DNA of 64,000 nucleotides, taken from positions 1 through 64,000 of the forward strand of contig FWCC01000470.1 of NCBI GenBank assembly GCA_900169235.1, read 5' to 3'. The notes under the pieces were generated by a model, which saw only the letters and a program-made list of their open reading frames with translations, had not been told where the DNA came from and did not search any database. The DNA comes from Zarea fungicola (taxonomy: Eukaryota; Ascomycota; Sordariomycetes; Hypocreales; Cordycipitaceae). Made by a program: the position numbers and the translations under genes. Of the stretch, positions 11,494 to 24,008 are shown piece by piece (the first letter of the stretch is position 1; each line of letters starts with the position of its first letter).

Positions 11494-12003
11494 ATGCGCT
11501 TCCTTTACGCTACCGGACTCCTTACCCTGGGGATCAACTGGGCATCTGCTCAAGGCCAAGGATTCTGCTACTGTCCCACCGGCCTCGCATGCACTGGTAG
11601 CACCCCTCAGTGCACCGTCGACAACAAAGGAGCCACTGTCTGTTGTGCATCGGGACAAAAGGCCATTAACGGACAGTGCACTTCCTCTTCATCTAACGTG
11701 TGCGCCGACGGCGTTACCATTTGCTCTGGAACTACGCCGCAATGCACTATTAATGTCAGTGTGTACGTCGACACCACTGGCGGCGCCCAAAGCAATACCA
11801 TATGCTGCCCCAGCGGCCAGAAGGCTCTCAATGGGAAGTGCTACCCCGGTAATGCAAAGCTTATGCCGTGCTACCAGAACGGCAATACACCTTGCGACTG
11901 GGGTAAGGGCTACTATTGTGCCTGGAATGCGGGTAACGCGGACTCGAAATGCTGCAAGTTGGATGAGTACTACCGGGGCAACTCGTGTGTGAAGAAGCCT
12001 TAG
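11494..12003 (+). CDS. Small secreted cysteine-rich protein, threefold repeat
   Basis: Single exon, 169 residues, signal peptide MRFLYATGLLTLGINWASA, mature protein with 19 cysteines. I see three successive modules with the same spacing logic, C-C-C-CC-x10-C. Module 1 is C27, C33, C40, C50-C51, C62. Module 2 is C70, C77, C84, C104-C105, C116. Module 3 is C126, C134, C142, C153-C154, C165. The CC-x10-C part is exact in all three, and modules 1 and 2 also share TPQCT and SGQKA-NG. Six cysteines per module implies three disulphides each. The function is unknown; extracellular effector-, adhesin- or antimicrobial-like roles are possible. The gene has a strong TATA box and leader and stands alone. 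I cannot name the family without a search. Confidence 0.8.
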   Translation: MRFLYATGLLTLGINWASAQGQGFCYCPTGLACTGSTPQCTVDNKGATVCCASGQKAINGQCTSSSSNVCADGVTICSGTTPQCTINVSVYVDTTGGAQSNTICCPSGQKALNGKCYPGNAKLMPCYQNGNTPCDWGKGYYCAWNAGNADSKCCKLDEYYRGNSCVKKP

Positions 12004-12785
12004 AATTACCGGGTAATATTTGGGCCCATTGAGTGATTCTTTATGTGGATGATAGAGCAGGCGGAGCCTGGTGGCCGATTAACTCAACCTCTTTCCTTCG
12101 GTCCTGGCTGTAGCCGAACCGGTATCCGAATGATCAGGTTTCCCATGAATTAGACTAGGTACTATTAGTTTTATGCAAAACACAGAGAAATTAAACGATA
12201 TTGGATTATTTGGATCTTTGAGAATCTGCATAATACCCCAGTCTTGTTCCTTCAGCTGCCTGGCATTTGTGGTAGGTATGTAAGTCCTGAATATTGAATT
12301 AGTGCACAAGTAAGCGATTCCACAACGGTGCATTGTAGGCTAGCGATGGATTTCAAGCTCAAAATTCGCACACTCTGAGATTTTTGCGTCATATGCCTAT
12401 TCCAAAGTTTCCCGTGTGTGGTGCTTTCGCGGTGTCGCTTTGCAGCATTCGTAACTCGTGAAAGGGCCGCCGCCGCCATGCAAAGTCACTGGCCAAGCTG
12501 CCCCCGTTTCCATTAACAGCGGCGGCAGGTTAACCCTACCTTTTGCGCGATCTTTCCACAATAAAGTGGCTTTGAGAAATTGAGTTTATCCTGTCGTGTT
12601 ATTTATATCACAGTGCTTGAGGACTGCGTGTCACTAGTCGACTGATGCACGTTGAACTCATCTCTCTGTAGTAGATCTAGGCAAGTACTAACGCCTCCTC
12701 GTGCTATCGGGTTCAGCTAATGTTTTGAACTATTTTCTGGATTTATCGCCGGCTCTGCCCCGCAAGACGGCTGGAGAGACACTAC
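12004..12785. other. Intergenic
   Basis: 3' flanks of two convergent transcription units. There is a GCCGCCGCCGCCATG-like GC patch near 12467-12480, but no open frame with a recognisable product. Confidence 0.45.
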
Positions 12786-15700
12786 TTAATCCAGCCCAGA
12801 AGTCTTGTTCGCCAGTTGAGTTAAACCTGCTTCTGTAATCATCTTTGAAAACAACGAATCCTGTCTCTGAAACAAAAGGCTGGGGCTATCGTATTCTACA
12901 GTTGCGCCAGCATCCATCACGACGACCATGTCATAATCCAGCTTGAGCAAGCGTTAGCAAAGGTACAAGTGAATAGGAACGGCATCCTTACAATGGAGGC
13001 AAGTCGATGGGCAATGGTAATAACTGTTTGTTCCTGGAATCTCTTTCTGATAAGACTCCGAACAAGAGCATCCATGGCTGCATCCACAGAGGCGGTTGCT
13101 GGAACTTGTTAGATTGCTGAAAATCTTCTCATAGCAGGCTTCCTCTTACCTTCATCCATGATTAAGACTTTTTTCTTCCTCAACATTGCTTTGGCTAGAG
13201 CAATAATTTGAGCATGGCCTCTTGACACATTCGATCTGCAGTACATGTCAGAAATTATCAGCAAAAGAGATACAAAGAGCCGACGCTTACCCTTCATTTT
13301 GAATTTCAAAGTCTAGTCCGCCAGGGAACGCATCTCCGCACCCGCATTCGCTCAGAACCTGTAGCATGCTGCCATCATCATAGGCTCCCTGCGGATCCAT
13401 ATTGTCTCGCAGTGAACCCGAAAAAACATGCGGCTCTTGAGGTATGCTTGAAATATTGTCCCTGAGTGCCTCAATGGGAATGTCTTGAATATTGACGCCA
13501 TCAATTGTTATGGCGCCGCCACATGTCTCGAGGAATCGAGCCAAAACTAGGGCGAGTGAGGATTTACCTGCACCTGTCCTGCCCACAATAGCGGTCTTTT
13601 GTCCTGGTTCGATGACGAGATCGATAATCTTCAGACAATTTGGCAACTGTAGATCATATTGGGCATTTACATTGTAAAAGACGACGCGACCATTTGTGGG
13701 CCAAGAGGTGGGTGGTTGATTTGGGGGATTGCCGAGTGCAACATCCGCACCCTCTGGCTTGAGAGCCGAATACTCCAAGATTCTTTGGACAGATACCATG
13801 TCCAACTCAACAGTAGCCCGTAGTCTCACAAAGCCCACTAGGATAGAGTTGAAGGTGAGAATGTAGGTCATAACAAAGCCCAAAGTGCCTGCGGAGGAAT
13901 TTGTATGAAGAAAGGTCCAGCCAACAAGAAACGTGAAGACACTGCGGAAAAGGTAAGCAAATGCTGAGCATCGAAGTTGAGAATGTTCTATCTTACGCTG
14001 CGAGAGCCTCCAGTCGCACAACGACCCATGCTTCCTAGCATAGGGCGAGAAAGAATGCACGGGTATGTCTGTTCAGCTTCTGGAAGTTTCGTTCCAGAAA
14101 GAATGGCCTCTGATCAAGACCAAATATTACTGCGCCACCAGACCATGCTTCTGCGGCAGATGTCATTTGGCCAGACCGCGTATGAAGCTCAATTCGTCTC
14201 ATGTCAATTGCGCATCGTAGGTAGCTTTGTTGGAGGCTGTGAAATGCTACAGCAGTGGGAATGATGAACATCAAAGTCATTGGTGACGTTGTGGCAAGAA
14301 TCGTCAGCGTCATAGTCGCAATAGAAATCATAATTATCATAGACATGACGCCTCCAGCGAGAGGACCATCAATCTTCATAATATCAGCAGTAAAGCGGTT
14401 CAAAATCTCACCCGTGGAGTTTGTGGTAAAGAATTGCATTGGACTTCGAATTACACCGCCGACAAGGTCTTTGTGTATCTTGCGGGCGGCGGGAAGAAGG
14501 CACCAAAAGTAAGCCGCTAAAATAAACAGCGCCACAACTAGAACTTGCTTGAACGAGATTTAGTATGGCAAAACCGTGCAGATACATCATCTCGCGACTC
14601 CCTCCGTCGGTGAAGCGCTTCAAGGAGTACATCGCTGCAGTTTGCACGGCTCTCGCCAAGACAATATTAGCCGAAACCGCGAACCAGGCCAGAGGATTCG
14701 CGAGTGTCAGCCAGTTCCAATAAACCGACAATGGCACCAAGCCTGAATGTGCGGTTTCTTGATGTACTTTTTAGCTTCCGTCGCTGGCGGGGTTGCGACT
14801 GCCTCCTCTGACGATGCATCAGAATCTGGTATTTCGTTGGCCAGGTCAGCCGGTGCTTGATCTCCGATGGGTCGACCTTTATTAGCGAATCGTTCTAGCT
14901 GATTCAAGTCGCTTTGAAGTCCACCGGCAAGTTTTCCATCACGAATAGTAAATGACCTGTCTGCATGGGAGATAAGCTGGGGTCATTCGTAGATACGAGA
15001 CGAATGCAGTCCCTTAATATACCCGTAGATCCCAGTACCCTCTTGGTAATGTGTCTGGCGACTTTTCCATCAATCGCAGCAAATGGATCAATTCGCGGGC
15101 GGCTGTAGACGGCTCGAGCTAGTGCGACTCGAGCTTTTTGGCCTCCAGATAAAGCAGCGTTGGTGCCTCCAACAGCGGTCTCATCTCCCAGAGCGAGATT
15201 CTGAAGATCAAAATCAACTCCACATGCCGACAGAACAGAACTATACCGTTCAGGGATGAACTCTTCGCCAAAGACAATATTCTCTCTAATAGTCCCTTCA
15301 ATAAGGAATGGTTGTTGAGACATGAAAGCTAAGCGTCCGAGTGCAGAGACTTGGCCGTGAATCGGCTCAATATAGCCCATGGCAGCTTCTAGTAGGGTGG
15401 ACTTGCCACTCGACGTTTGGCCAGTAATGGTATACAGACCTGGGCTGTCTATCACAAGCTGAGTACCTGTAAGGAACAGCTTCTCCGCATCCGCGACTGT
15501 GTATCCGAAAGAGGCATCTGAATATGTGAGACTTGGTTTGTCGGAAGTTGTTGGCGTCAAATGCTCTGATGTAAATCGTGGAGTGCTGTTAACGAACGCC
15601 GTGACCCTATTGAAGGATACTTTCGCAGCGAGAAAAGTCATAAAAGTTCCAGGAACAGTTGTGAGGGATTGGTTGAGGATCTGGAATAAAGAGATGGCGG

Positions 15701-17406
15701 AGAAAATACAGCCCGTTGATAGGCAGCCGTCAAAATAAGCAGTAGCAAGAAAGGCCGAGGACGCCATCAGCTGCGGAAGTGCCATGACGAGGCCGGTGAT
15801 GGCAGCATTAAGAAACGCTAGTCGGCCCATATATTGAAGTTCTGCTTCACGCCGCTCATTCAGGCGCTTAATAAATGAATTCTGCCACCCAAATGCTTTG
15901 ATAGATGTAATGCCTCGCAGTACTTGCGTCACTTCCACGGTCCGAGCATCCTTGAGTGCGAGAACCTGGCCCATCCTGGCTGACATTATTCGCGAGAAAA
16001 ACTGCACGAGCGGAAATATTATCAACTAGAAAATCACATAACCAGTTAAACGTCTGCTTTCCCAAGTATAGAGGCCAATACTCACAGTACACGCCGTGCT
16101 GGCCCCGGCGGCCCTCAGCCCCATCAACTCTACAATACTGCCAAAACTGAGAAGTGTAGCAATCGGAGCACACCACATGTCGGGCAAAACGTTGACAAAT
16201 TCGACTATCTTCTGTAGGTCAACAGCTAATAGATTGACAGGGGCAACAGCCGCGTCGCGAGCTTTCTTGGACTTGCCCAAGGCGGTTTCACAATATGACA
16301 GCTGACAGCGCGGCCTTGATACCGGTGGACATAATACTGAGCTGATAAAAAGCCTGCCTCTCACATATTGCTCCAGTGAATTTCACAGCAGCAATACCAG
16401 CTAGGTATGGCAAGGATGTTGTGCGCAGAAACTCTTGAAACATCCACGGAATAACCAGTTTGGCCGTCAGGCCCATGATAGACAACGCGAAAACCGCTGA
16501 CAGGTTCTGGGGAAACATGGACATCAAAATGTAAATCAAGGAGTATTTGGGGCTGGCCTCTACCACTGTCGAGTATCGTTGCGCAAAGCTCTGACTCAGC
16601 ATGCTAGTTTCCAGGTCATACAGGTCGACTTCCACAATGGGCTTCTGCTTAGATATGTCGAGAAGCGGCTGTAGCCACGAAAATAACAGTTTTTGGAGAA
16701 TTGTGGCCTGTCGCATCGGAGTAGAGAAGAACTGGGGTTCCCAAACAAACGGAGCAGTCAAATCCACGAGGAAGCCAAGCAGCAGGAGGAGCTGCCCGAT
16801 CCCGTACACGAGCTGTGGGATCTCCGTCATCTGATCGTTTGCGGTGCTCATGGCAGCTGACAACAAGGATTCAAATAAAACACTCCAAGTTGTGGAATGC
16901 CGCAAAAGAAACGCAGCCAGACTGAGAAGAGAAAACGCGAGGCCAGGGCAAGCTTTAGCTGCAGTCCAGGTGAGCTGCTTCTCGTGCAGCAGAGTTATTG
17001 TAATGCATCCTGTTAATGTCGCAGCCAAGAGGCAATTCTGAAAATTGAAAGAATTAGTCGAGAATGAGAACGGCGCTGATTGCTCATGCCGCAAACTTAC
17101 AATTAAGATCCTAACAATTTTATGCACCGACCAATGAGTTCCTGCGACTCGTTTGCGTCTACGTTGCGGGAACGTAAATGCTGCAAATAGCAAGACGATA
17201 ACAGTCTGAAGAATTCTGTGTAATTAATTCAGCGAATGAATAGAGAAATCTTGGACAAGCTTCTGCGTACGTTGATTCTCTGCTGTCAATCTTTAAAGGA
17301 TAATTCGCCGTGGTGAGGTTACCATCTACTAGCGAGCTGACTTTTAAGATTGACTCGAAAGTCCCCAAGCTCCACACAGCTTGATTACCAGGCAGGTGTC
17401 CGAACA
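12786..17406 (-). pseudogene. ABC-C (MRP-type) transporter pseudogene
   Basis: Remnant of a full-length ABC-C exporter (TMD1-NBD1-TMD2-NBD2). N-terminal membrane segments are at 17190-16290, TMD1 at 16290-15540, NBD1 at 15480-14920, TMD2 at 14740-13800 and NBD2 at 13720-12786. NBD1 keeps Walker A GQTSSGKST and signature LSGGQKARVALARA, but Walker B is short (RPRIDPFAAID, no LLDD). NBD2 keeps GRTGAGKSS and MDEA but has a degenerate C-loop (VSRGHAQ). Introns 17038-17100, 16022-16088, 13236-13290, 13099-13149 and 12942-12991 still read as clean GT-AG. Lesions by eye: single-base frame breaks near 16288-16296, 14966-14976, 14738-14746 and 14541-14548, and an in-frame TAG at 14037-14035. The family motif continues in another frame after each break. 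The first exon near 17406 is uncertain. Confidence 0.85.
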
Positions 17407-18367
17407 TGATGCCAAGCTAATTGAGTTCAGCATGTGCGTATAAAGATTGTGATGTAGTCTATTTTGATTCTGTTGTACAATCAGTCACCAGAAACAGGAT
17501 AAGAAGGAGAAACTATAGAGGTCCTGAATGTGATGCGGTACAGTATCAAGGTCCACAGTTCACCAAGTTTGTAGACCTTATCTGTCCATCTCTTTCATTT
17601 CGAAAAAGAAACGTGGAAATGAGAATCATCTGTCGGTTGTATTTGCCTAATTAGGTAACCGTGGAGACGTCGTGGTTCAGAAGCTAGCCCTACATTGGCA
17701 AGGGATAACGATACTCGTTGGCTTTGGCGTTAGATCACTGCAGTCGGGTCCCGTTGGACAGTGTTTCCTACTACACTGCAATTTTAAACTGGCCGCCGAG
17801 GCCACTGCTCGGTCGCCCTAGGTAAGTATGCCTGGTAAGGCCGTATAGATAGTCCCTGGTCCTGTTTCAAACTCGTGCTTCTTTACGCAATTCCTGCTGC
17901 ATAGGACACTGCCTGCCTGAAGGAGGGACTGGTTATATTGCATGCGCAGTAATGACCGCGCTCGTTCCAGCTTTTGCCAGGCTGTAAGCAGGCTTTGTAC
18001 CCGAAGCAGGGGTCGTGAGCGGTTGGCTTAGATGAAGCCAGAATTTTGGTTAGAATCCGCGTTTACTTATAAGCCGACCACTACGTCGTTAAAAAGGGGT
18101 AGCATTGTATAAATACTGAGATAAATATACTATGATACCTATCGTGTATTCCTACTTCTGCATGATAATACAATATTCGCTTCCCATCGGCCAGCTCTAG
18201 TGTCAGCGGCTCTGCCATGTAGCCTGTATTTGAAAAAGCAGGTCATCACCTAGTACATATTCCGAATTTCTATTAATTTGCCGGCGTGTTGAAGTATAAC
18301 TTCGAGCGCAATCCTTTGGAAATCTGGAATTACAAATCTTTTTCAGATACCCCGCTCCTGTACCTAA
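17407..18367. other. Intergenic
   Basis: AT-rich spacer upstream of the ABC remnant and downstream of the Zn2Cys6 gene. Open frame 17421-17654 has no features of a gene. Nothing else seen. Confidence 0.5.
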
Positions 18368-20683
18368 TCAGTCTGATATGCCGTCGTCCATGTCCGCAAT
18401 GTTCACAACTTCAGTGAACTGCTCGCCGCTATTGATATCAAAACCCACTAGAACGGCTTTGATATCTGTCAGTCCAGCGTGAACCTGCCTTCTCTCGGTA
18501 TTGCCATTAATGTTGGTAAATAGCAACAAAATCTTGCGGCCGCGCTGTAAATACTTCCGCATGACTAGCAGCATTTTTCCCGCCAAATGAGTAGACATGT
18601 ATTTGGTTGGATTGGCATTTTTCATCCAATCCATGCGCGATATCCAGGATTCCATGAAAGTGATCACACGAGTTGTGCGAATCAAAAGAGACATTGTTGC
18701 CAGGATCCAGGGGATGCCTGTGAGGAAGGTATCCAGGTTCGCACTGCTGTCCCCTAGGCCAGCAAGAATTCGCAGAGAGAGTGTCGCCCACGATTCGGCA
18801 TTCGGGTCATCTGAGGAACTGGGTTTTGTGCACATGTCTATATTCTTCATGCAGCAGTGACATTGTGCAAGACAGTACCGCAAATAATCGAGCGCTGAGG
18901 TGTTGGAATGGAAGTATAAAGGTTTTACGCAAAAGTCGGGAGTGGGGGAGGGATCTATGTCCAAACTTGTCGAGGTAAACGTCTCGTATGGGAGATTAAT
19001 GGGTGCGAGGCTGTTATGCCAGGCATCCAGTTGTTGGCGCAACTTGGCCAAGATTGCGAGCATCTCAGGCTGCAGCATCCTGATCGGTGCGTGAGGTATT
19101 AAGCTGGTAGCACCTATGACCTTCAGGCCCCTGGTAAAAGTGCGTCGAGCGGTCGTTCCATTTTCGAACCCGATGAGTCGAGCGACTCGAATTAATCTGG
19201 CAAAGAAAGCGGCCTCGCCAAAAATTGGGGCAAGTCTCTCGCCAGGAGAGCCAAACTTCATGTTGACTTCATTAAGGGCGGCTTCAGCCGGGTTGGAACG
19301 CAAGAAGAGTGCAAAACTCTGCAGACTGCTGGGTGCGCAGTCTGCAGCTACCTGAGATCGTATGGACATCCATGCGCAGATCAGCTTTGACCCAACAGTC
19401 GAGTCCTTCAGAGGGCCTAGCCCACCGCCGACGATTAAATCGTCAGCCTCGCGGAGGTGGACGACGGCCCCGACTATTGTGCCCCATCCAATCTCGTAGC
19501 AGGCGAAGAGAAGTATGAGTGACAGATTCCAAACGTAAGAGTCGCGGCTGCCGCTGTGGATTTGTAGCGAGAACTGCGCCAGGCCACGGTTGTACATGCA
19601 CACGCTAGCAATGTTGTGTTGATTGGAATGGGTGTTCGGCGGAGGCTTACTTGGCGGACATGTCGCCAGATCAGCGGCCGCAATGGCAATTGCAGTCTCT
19701 TGAAAAAGGTTGGTGGTACCGAAAAGGTGGTAGGCCTCTGTCAACCCAGACGGAAGCCGCGGGAGCAGCTTCTCCTCCCAATGACTGAGATAGTATCTGG
19801 TTAAGTGCGGGGGACACACAAAAAGGCTCTCTTCTGTTGCTATTGACTCTTGCGCAGGTGAGCTGATATAGCTGCCCTCCGAGGCAGGGTCGACTCGTGT
19901 ACTCGCGCTGGCCAGGTCACAAAGTTGCAAGGCAGGTGTCCACATATCAGTCACGTCCGTAGTCATGCCTCTTGACAAATTCCACCTGGTACCGTCTCGT
20001 CCCATGGATGACAATTGTTCGGAGAATACCACCTCAGCTAGCCCATCTGAAAATGCATCAAGACGCAATGGCTGGCTGAGTGAAGAGGCCGGCATGCCAG
20101 AAGCTGATGACGGCGGCGTTGTGAATGTAGCTCCCAGCGAAGGATTCGACGGCGTGCTTGCCGACCAATCCATGTCTGGTTGAGGAGTTGAAGCATGTGG
20201 ATTCGGGGACAATAACTCTGACCCCGTACCGACTTCAGAACCGTTCAAAGTCTCTCGATGGCCACTACTGTTGAGGTTTACTGTCGTTGTTCGCGTTGTA
20301 TCCTCGTCGATGTCCTGATCAGATTTATCAACCGGAGCTGCCAACGGGCTCCTACGTAGAGACAAGCGACGATCTTCAGCACGGATAGCCGCCCATTTTT
20401 GTACTTCGCTGGTTCTGGACTTTTCCTTGATGCGATTCGTATCATCACGAAAGGTGATTTGGCGCTGGTAGCCATCGCACTGGAGGTTGAGCCGGAGGCA
20501 GTTATTACAGACAGGCTTTCGCTCGTCACACTAGAGCGGATTATGTCTTGTGAGAATACCGATGAGCTATTTTTGCCGGTAAAAGTCACGTACCTTGCAT
20601 CGACGGCGGCGACAGGTGAGACAACCGGTTCTGGCGCGCTTGATCCCGTCCCTTGAACGATGTGAACTCTCCTGTCGCGGCAT
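18368..20683 (-). CDS. Zn2Cys6 transcription factor
   Basis: Nuclear DNA-binding regulator of the fungal binuclear zinc cluster family. Two exons: 20683-20594 and 20530-18368, with a 63-nt GT-AG intron, 750 residues in total. The intron splits the zinc cluster: exon 1 ends TGCLTCRRRRCK and exon 2 begins CDERKPVCNNCLRLNLQCDGY. This rebuilds C-x2-C-x6-C-x6-C-x2-C-x6-C at residues 21-48, which fixes both the start and the splice. Residues about 60-250 are Ser/Thr/Pro-rich and probably disordered. From about 290 to the end runs a helical fungal_trans_2-like regulatory region. The target is unknown. It lies next to, and divergent from, an S10 carboxypeptidase (484 bases between starts), so control of the peptidase block is a reasonable but untested guess. 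Confidence 0.93.
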
Positions 20684-21167
20684 TGCGTTATGCGAGTTTA
20701 GTAGTGATAACTCAGTGATAACTCAGCAATCATGTATTCTCAGGTGCAGTCTCACTATCGCACAAGTTGCTGCAATGTCAACACTGATGGGAAGAAGCAC
20801 GTTCGGTCGGCAGACAGAGAACAGACATTGGGCTGCTCAAATGTGGGCCGGTTTGGCTTGAGACGGCAAGCCCAAGTCGCCAGAGAGCAGTCTCTCCAGT
20901 TAGCTGTGATAAGCTAGAAGGGAAAGGAGTCAGTAAAAAGCTCCTGGACTAGTACCGCACTGGCTAGTCCTCGTCATCCCAAAAATTGGTGGGCTACGGA
21001 GTGAGCCGGTTTTGTCTTGGCCACCATGCCTATCTAGGCAGTACTTAGCGATGGACACTTTCAGCAAAACCTGGCAGTCTTCCTAATCAAAATCAATTGA
21101 TGTCCTCTTGTCTGCCTCTTTCAAACCTCGAGCGCTCTCGTACCTCAATTTGACATCACAGGACAGA
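20684..21167. promoter_or_regulatory. Shared divergent promoter region, regulator / S10
   Basis: 484 bases between two divergent start codons. It contains a short direct repeat GTGATAACTCA (20704-20725, two adjacent copies). No clear TATA box. It could hold sites for the adjacent Zn2Cys6 protein. Confidence 0.4.
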
Positions 21168-22959
21168 ATGCGTACCAGCCAGGTCTTCGCCCTTGGCATT
21201 TTGGCGGCTGGGGTAACCGGCAACAGTCTTGAGGCTCCCAAATCAGACAGCAGCGCAACCAAGTGGCTTGTAGATGGGCCGAGAGCACAGCAACCAATCC
21301 AGGCTGACTCCCAAGACGGAAAAATACAAGCTGATGGGTGGATGGTACAGGAGCAGGACTCCAGGGTCTGCGATGCGGGATCTCGGCAATTCACTGGACG
21401 AGTCAATGTAACGGACGACAAGTCCATGTTTTTTTGTACGTTTCTCATAATATGCAACCTTGAAAACCGCAGAAGTAGTGCTGACACAGCATTCTAGGGT
21501 TCTTTGAGAGTGAAGCGGAAGCCAAAGACAAACCAGTGGTTATTTGGCTAAATGGGTGAGTTCCTGGCCGCGAATGGCGACGTTTGCCTGTAACGTAGCT
21601 GACCATAGGGATAGCGGCCCCGGTGCGAGCTCCATGATGGGCCTCTTCGGAGCTTCTGGGCCATGTCTACTGCATCCCAATGCCAGTAGCACGTATAGAA
21701 ATGTATACAGCTGGACAAAACACGCCAACATGTTATTTATCGAGTAAGCTTCTGCCGGCTAGGAAGTGCTTAAAGTCTACCATCCCAATTGCTAACTAGC
21801 ATGCTACTCAGTCAACCAGCTGGCGTTGGGCTCTCAACGGTCGCGAATCCGGAAACTCTGCCTAAAGATCTAGCAGAGGCATCAGCAGACTTTATTGCCT
21901 TGCTTGATACCATATTCGGCAACATCTTCCCCCAATTTGCTAGTAATCCCATTGTAATCGCAGGCGAGTCCTTTGGAGGAGCCTATGCGCCACGCTACGC
22001 CTTTGACATTGCACAGCGAAGCAAAGCTCAGCGACGCAAGTCGACACTGCACATATCAGGCCTCATACTACTGAATGCGGTCGTCAGCAGCACATACATT
22101 GCGTCCGGGCACTACAACATGTTTTGTCAAGATGGCGGATCCCCTCTACGCTTCAACGATACCAGCTGTGCTGCAATGGCAGCGGCCATTCCAGAATGCG
22201 AGCGGCTTCAGGTCATTTGTGAAATCACTCGCGATGGCCATGCCTGCATGGCTGCGGCTGAATATTGCCAAAGCACGGTATACACTTATTTCGGCGAAGA
22301 GGTAGAGGCTCATAGACACAGCCCTTACGACGGTGAGCTGACCTCAATCAAATATTATCTGCTTTATGGAGGAACAAACTGACCAGTTTAGTGCGAGAAC
22401 CTTGCCCACACCCGCCCGTCTGTGATGCAGGTGACAAGGGGTTGACAGGGTCTCCAACTGCTTATCTGGGCCGCAGAGACATCCAAGAACTGCTGGGATT
22501 CGATACGCACATCAATTACACGGGAATAAACTTTGATCTTAACGGCAAATGGTCCCAAGAGCCGAGCACTAGTGTCCCGCGGACCATGGAGCTCGCGAGC
22601 CTTCTAAATAGCCAAACTGAAGTCCTTGTCGTTAACGGTAACATGGATGTTTCAGTGTAAGTTGCAAAGAAGCCCTCGCTGAATATTGCAGAAAAGTCTA
22701 ACATTTCCAAAGAAACACACCGGGTATTCTCATGACGTACGACAATCTGCCCTGGAATCGCCAAGTGGATTTCAGATCACAAACCGTCACCAAGTGGACA
22801 TGGACGAATGAAGCAGGAGAAGAATTAACTGGTGGTGGATATAAGGGAGTTCCAGGTCTTGAGATTTACACTGTTGATGATGCTGGCCATATGGCGGCTG
22901 CTGATCAACGGGAGCCTGTGTCGATTGTTGTTGGGGAGTGGCTACGGACGATAAAATAG
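21168..22959 (+). CDS. Secreted serine carboxypeptidase (S10)
   Basis: Extracellular or vacuolar serine carboxypeptidase removing C-terminal residues at acid pH. Six exons: 21168-21435, 21498-21555, 21615-21743, 21812-22332, 22392-22656, 22713-22959, giving 495 residues. Signal peptide MRTSQVFALGILAAGVTG. Splicing rebuilds FFWFFESEAEAK, the substrate-binding LNGGPGASS and the IEQPAGVGLS block. Catalytic serine is in AGESFGGAYAPRYA, aspartate in VVNGNMDVSV and histidine in VDDAGHMAAADQ, so the triad is complete. Cysteine pairs typical of S10 are present (CDAG, CQDGG, CERLQVIC, CPHPPVC). The third exon junction falls between the GG and PGASS elements, as often seen in fungal S10 genes. First of three S10 genes in 14 kb; the others differ in intron positions, so they are not recent copies. 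Confidence 0.92.
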
Positions 22960-24008
22960 CCTGGTCGCTGTAATTTCATTCAAGGCATCATTACGTTTTT
23001 CTTTTCTTCATCATCTTGAAACATTCCTATTTAAATAATTGGTCGCCTTGCAGACTTCTGTTGATGCTGTTGATGCCGCTGTTATTAAGGTCAAAGTCGA
23101 TTAGTGTCACGCAGAGCCGGAATTTCTCATAGGTTAAATTAAGTAAACTGGTTGGAAAAATCTTACTTAATTTACTATAGTTTCAGCTTACCTATAGAAG
23201 CACAGGCTCCATCCAAGCCAAACCCCTTATTGAATCGTTAATCACCACCCCGCGCAGAAATTAGGGCTACTTCCAGCGCCCTTCTCAGCGCCATTAGAAG
23301 GATATATCAAGGCTTGGCCTCAAAACAAGAGCTGACAGGTAGCAAGCAGAAAAAGGTTATAAGGGTAGCTGGCTGTAGGTCAAGCTAGCATACGGCTACC
23401 CATACGGAGTACATTGATCCGTCGCCAGTAATGAGGCCTTGCATAGAGACTCAATGATAGGCAGCTTTTGAAAGATAGAAGAAAGATAACTAATGCTATT
23501 GGTGGACCCGGTTACATATCGTTCACCTCTTTGAGCCTGGATCGCCGCCTAACGCCATGTGGTCCAGGCTGCCCATCTTCCGGCTCACCGCATCGTATCC
23601 GGCGTCTCCCCACGGGGCTTTCCCTGCGCGGGGCTTGCTGTGTCTCTATAATCAAACGCCCAATAATTGGCCTGCTAATGCTCTGCTTCCCCATTAAGTC
23701 AGAGCATCGGCGTAGCTGAAGCTCAATATCACCAAGCCCCGGATTCTTGCCACGCCTCATCGCTTCTACTTGCTCAAACAGGCATAGTCGAATATTTCGT
23801 TGTTGCCTCGTGCTACTTCTGGTTAGCAGCTGTGCGGGGTTGAACGATTTATAGGCAATAAGTCAATAACGGCCTTTACACGCGCGGTGTGGGGCATCTC
23901 TCACGGTTTAGGTTAACACGATTCATGTACAATGGGCCATTACGCTCGACTTTTGATGAAGTCAAATTCAATCAACTATTCTGTATACTTCCGGTGAGGC
24001 GACTCACC
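22960..24008. repeat. Intergenic with relic repeat
   Basis: No gene. Positions 23199-23257 (AGCACAGGCTCC... CCCCTTATTGAATCG...) resemble 44645-44707 and, more weakly, 58262-58300, which suggests old dispersed repeat copies. An open frame at 23468-23719 has no product signature. Confidence 0.4.
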
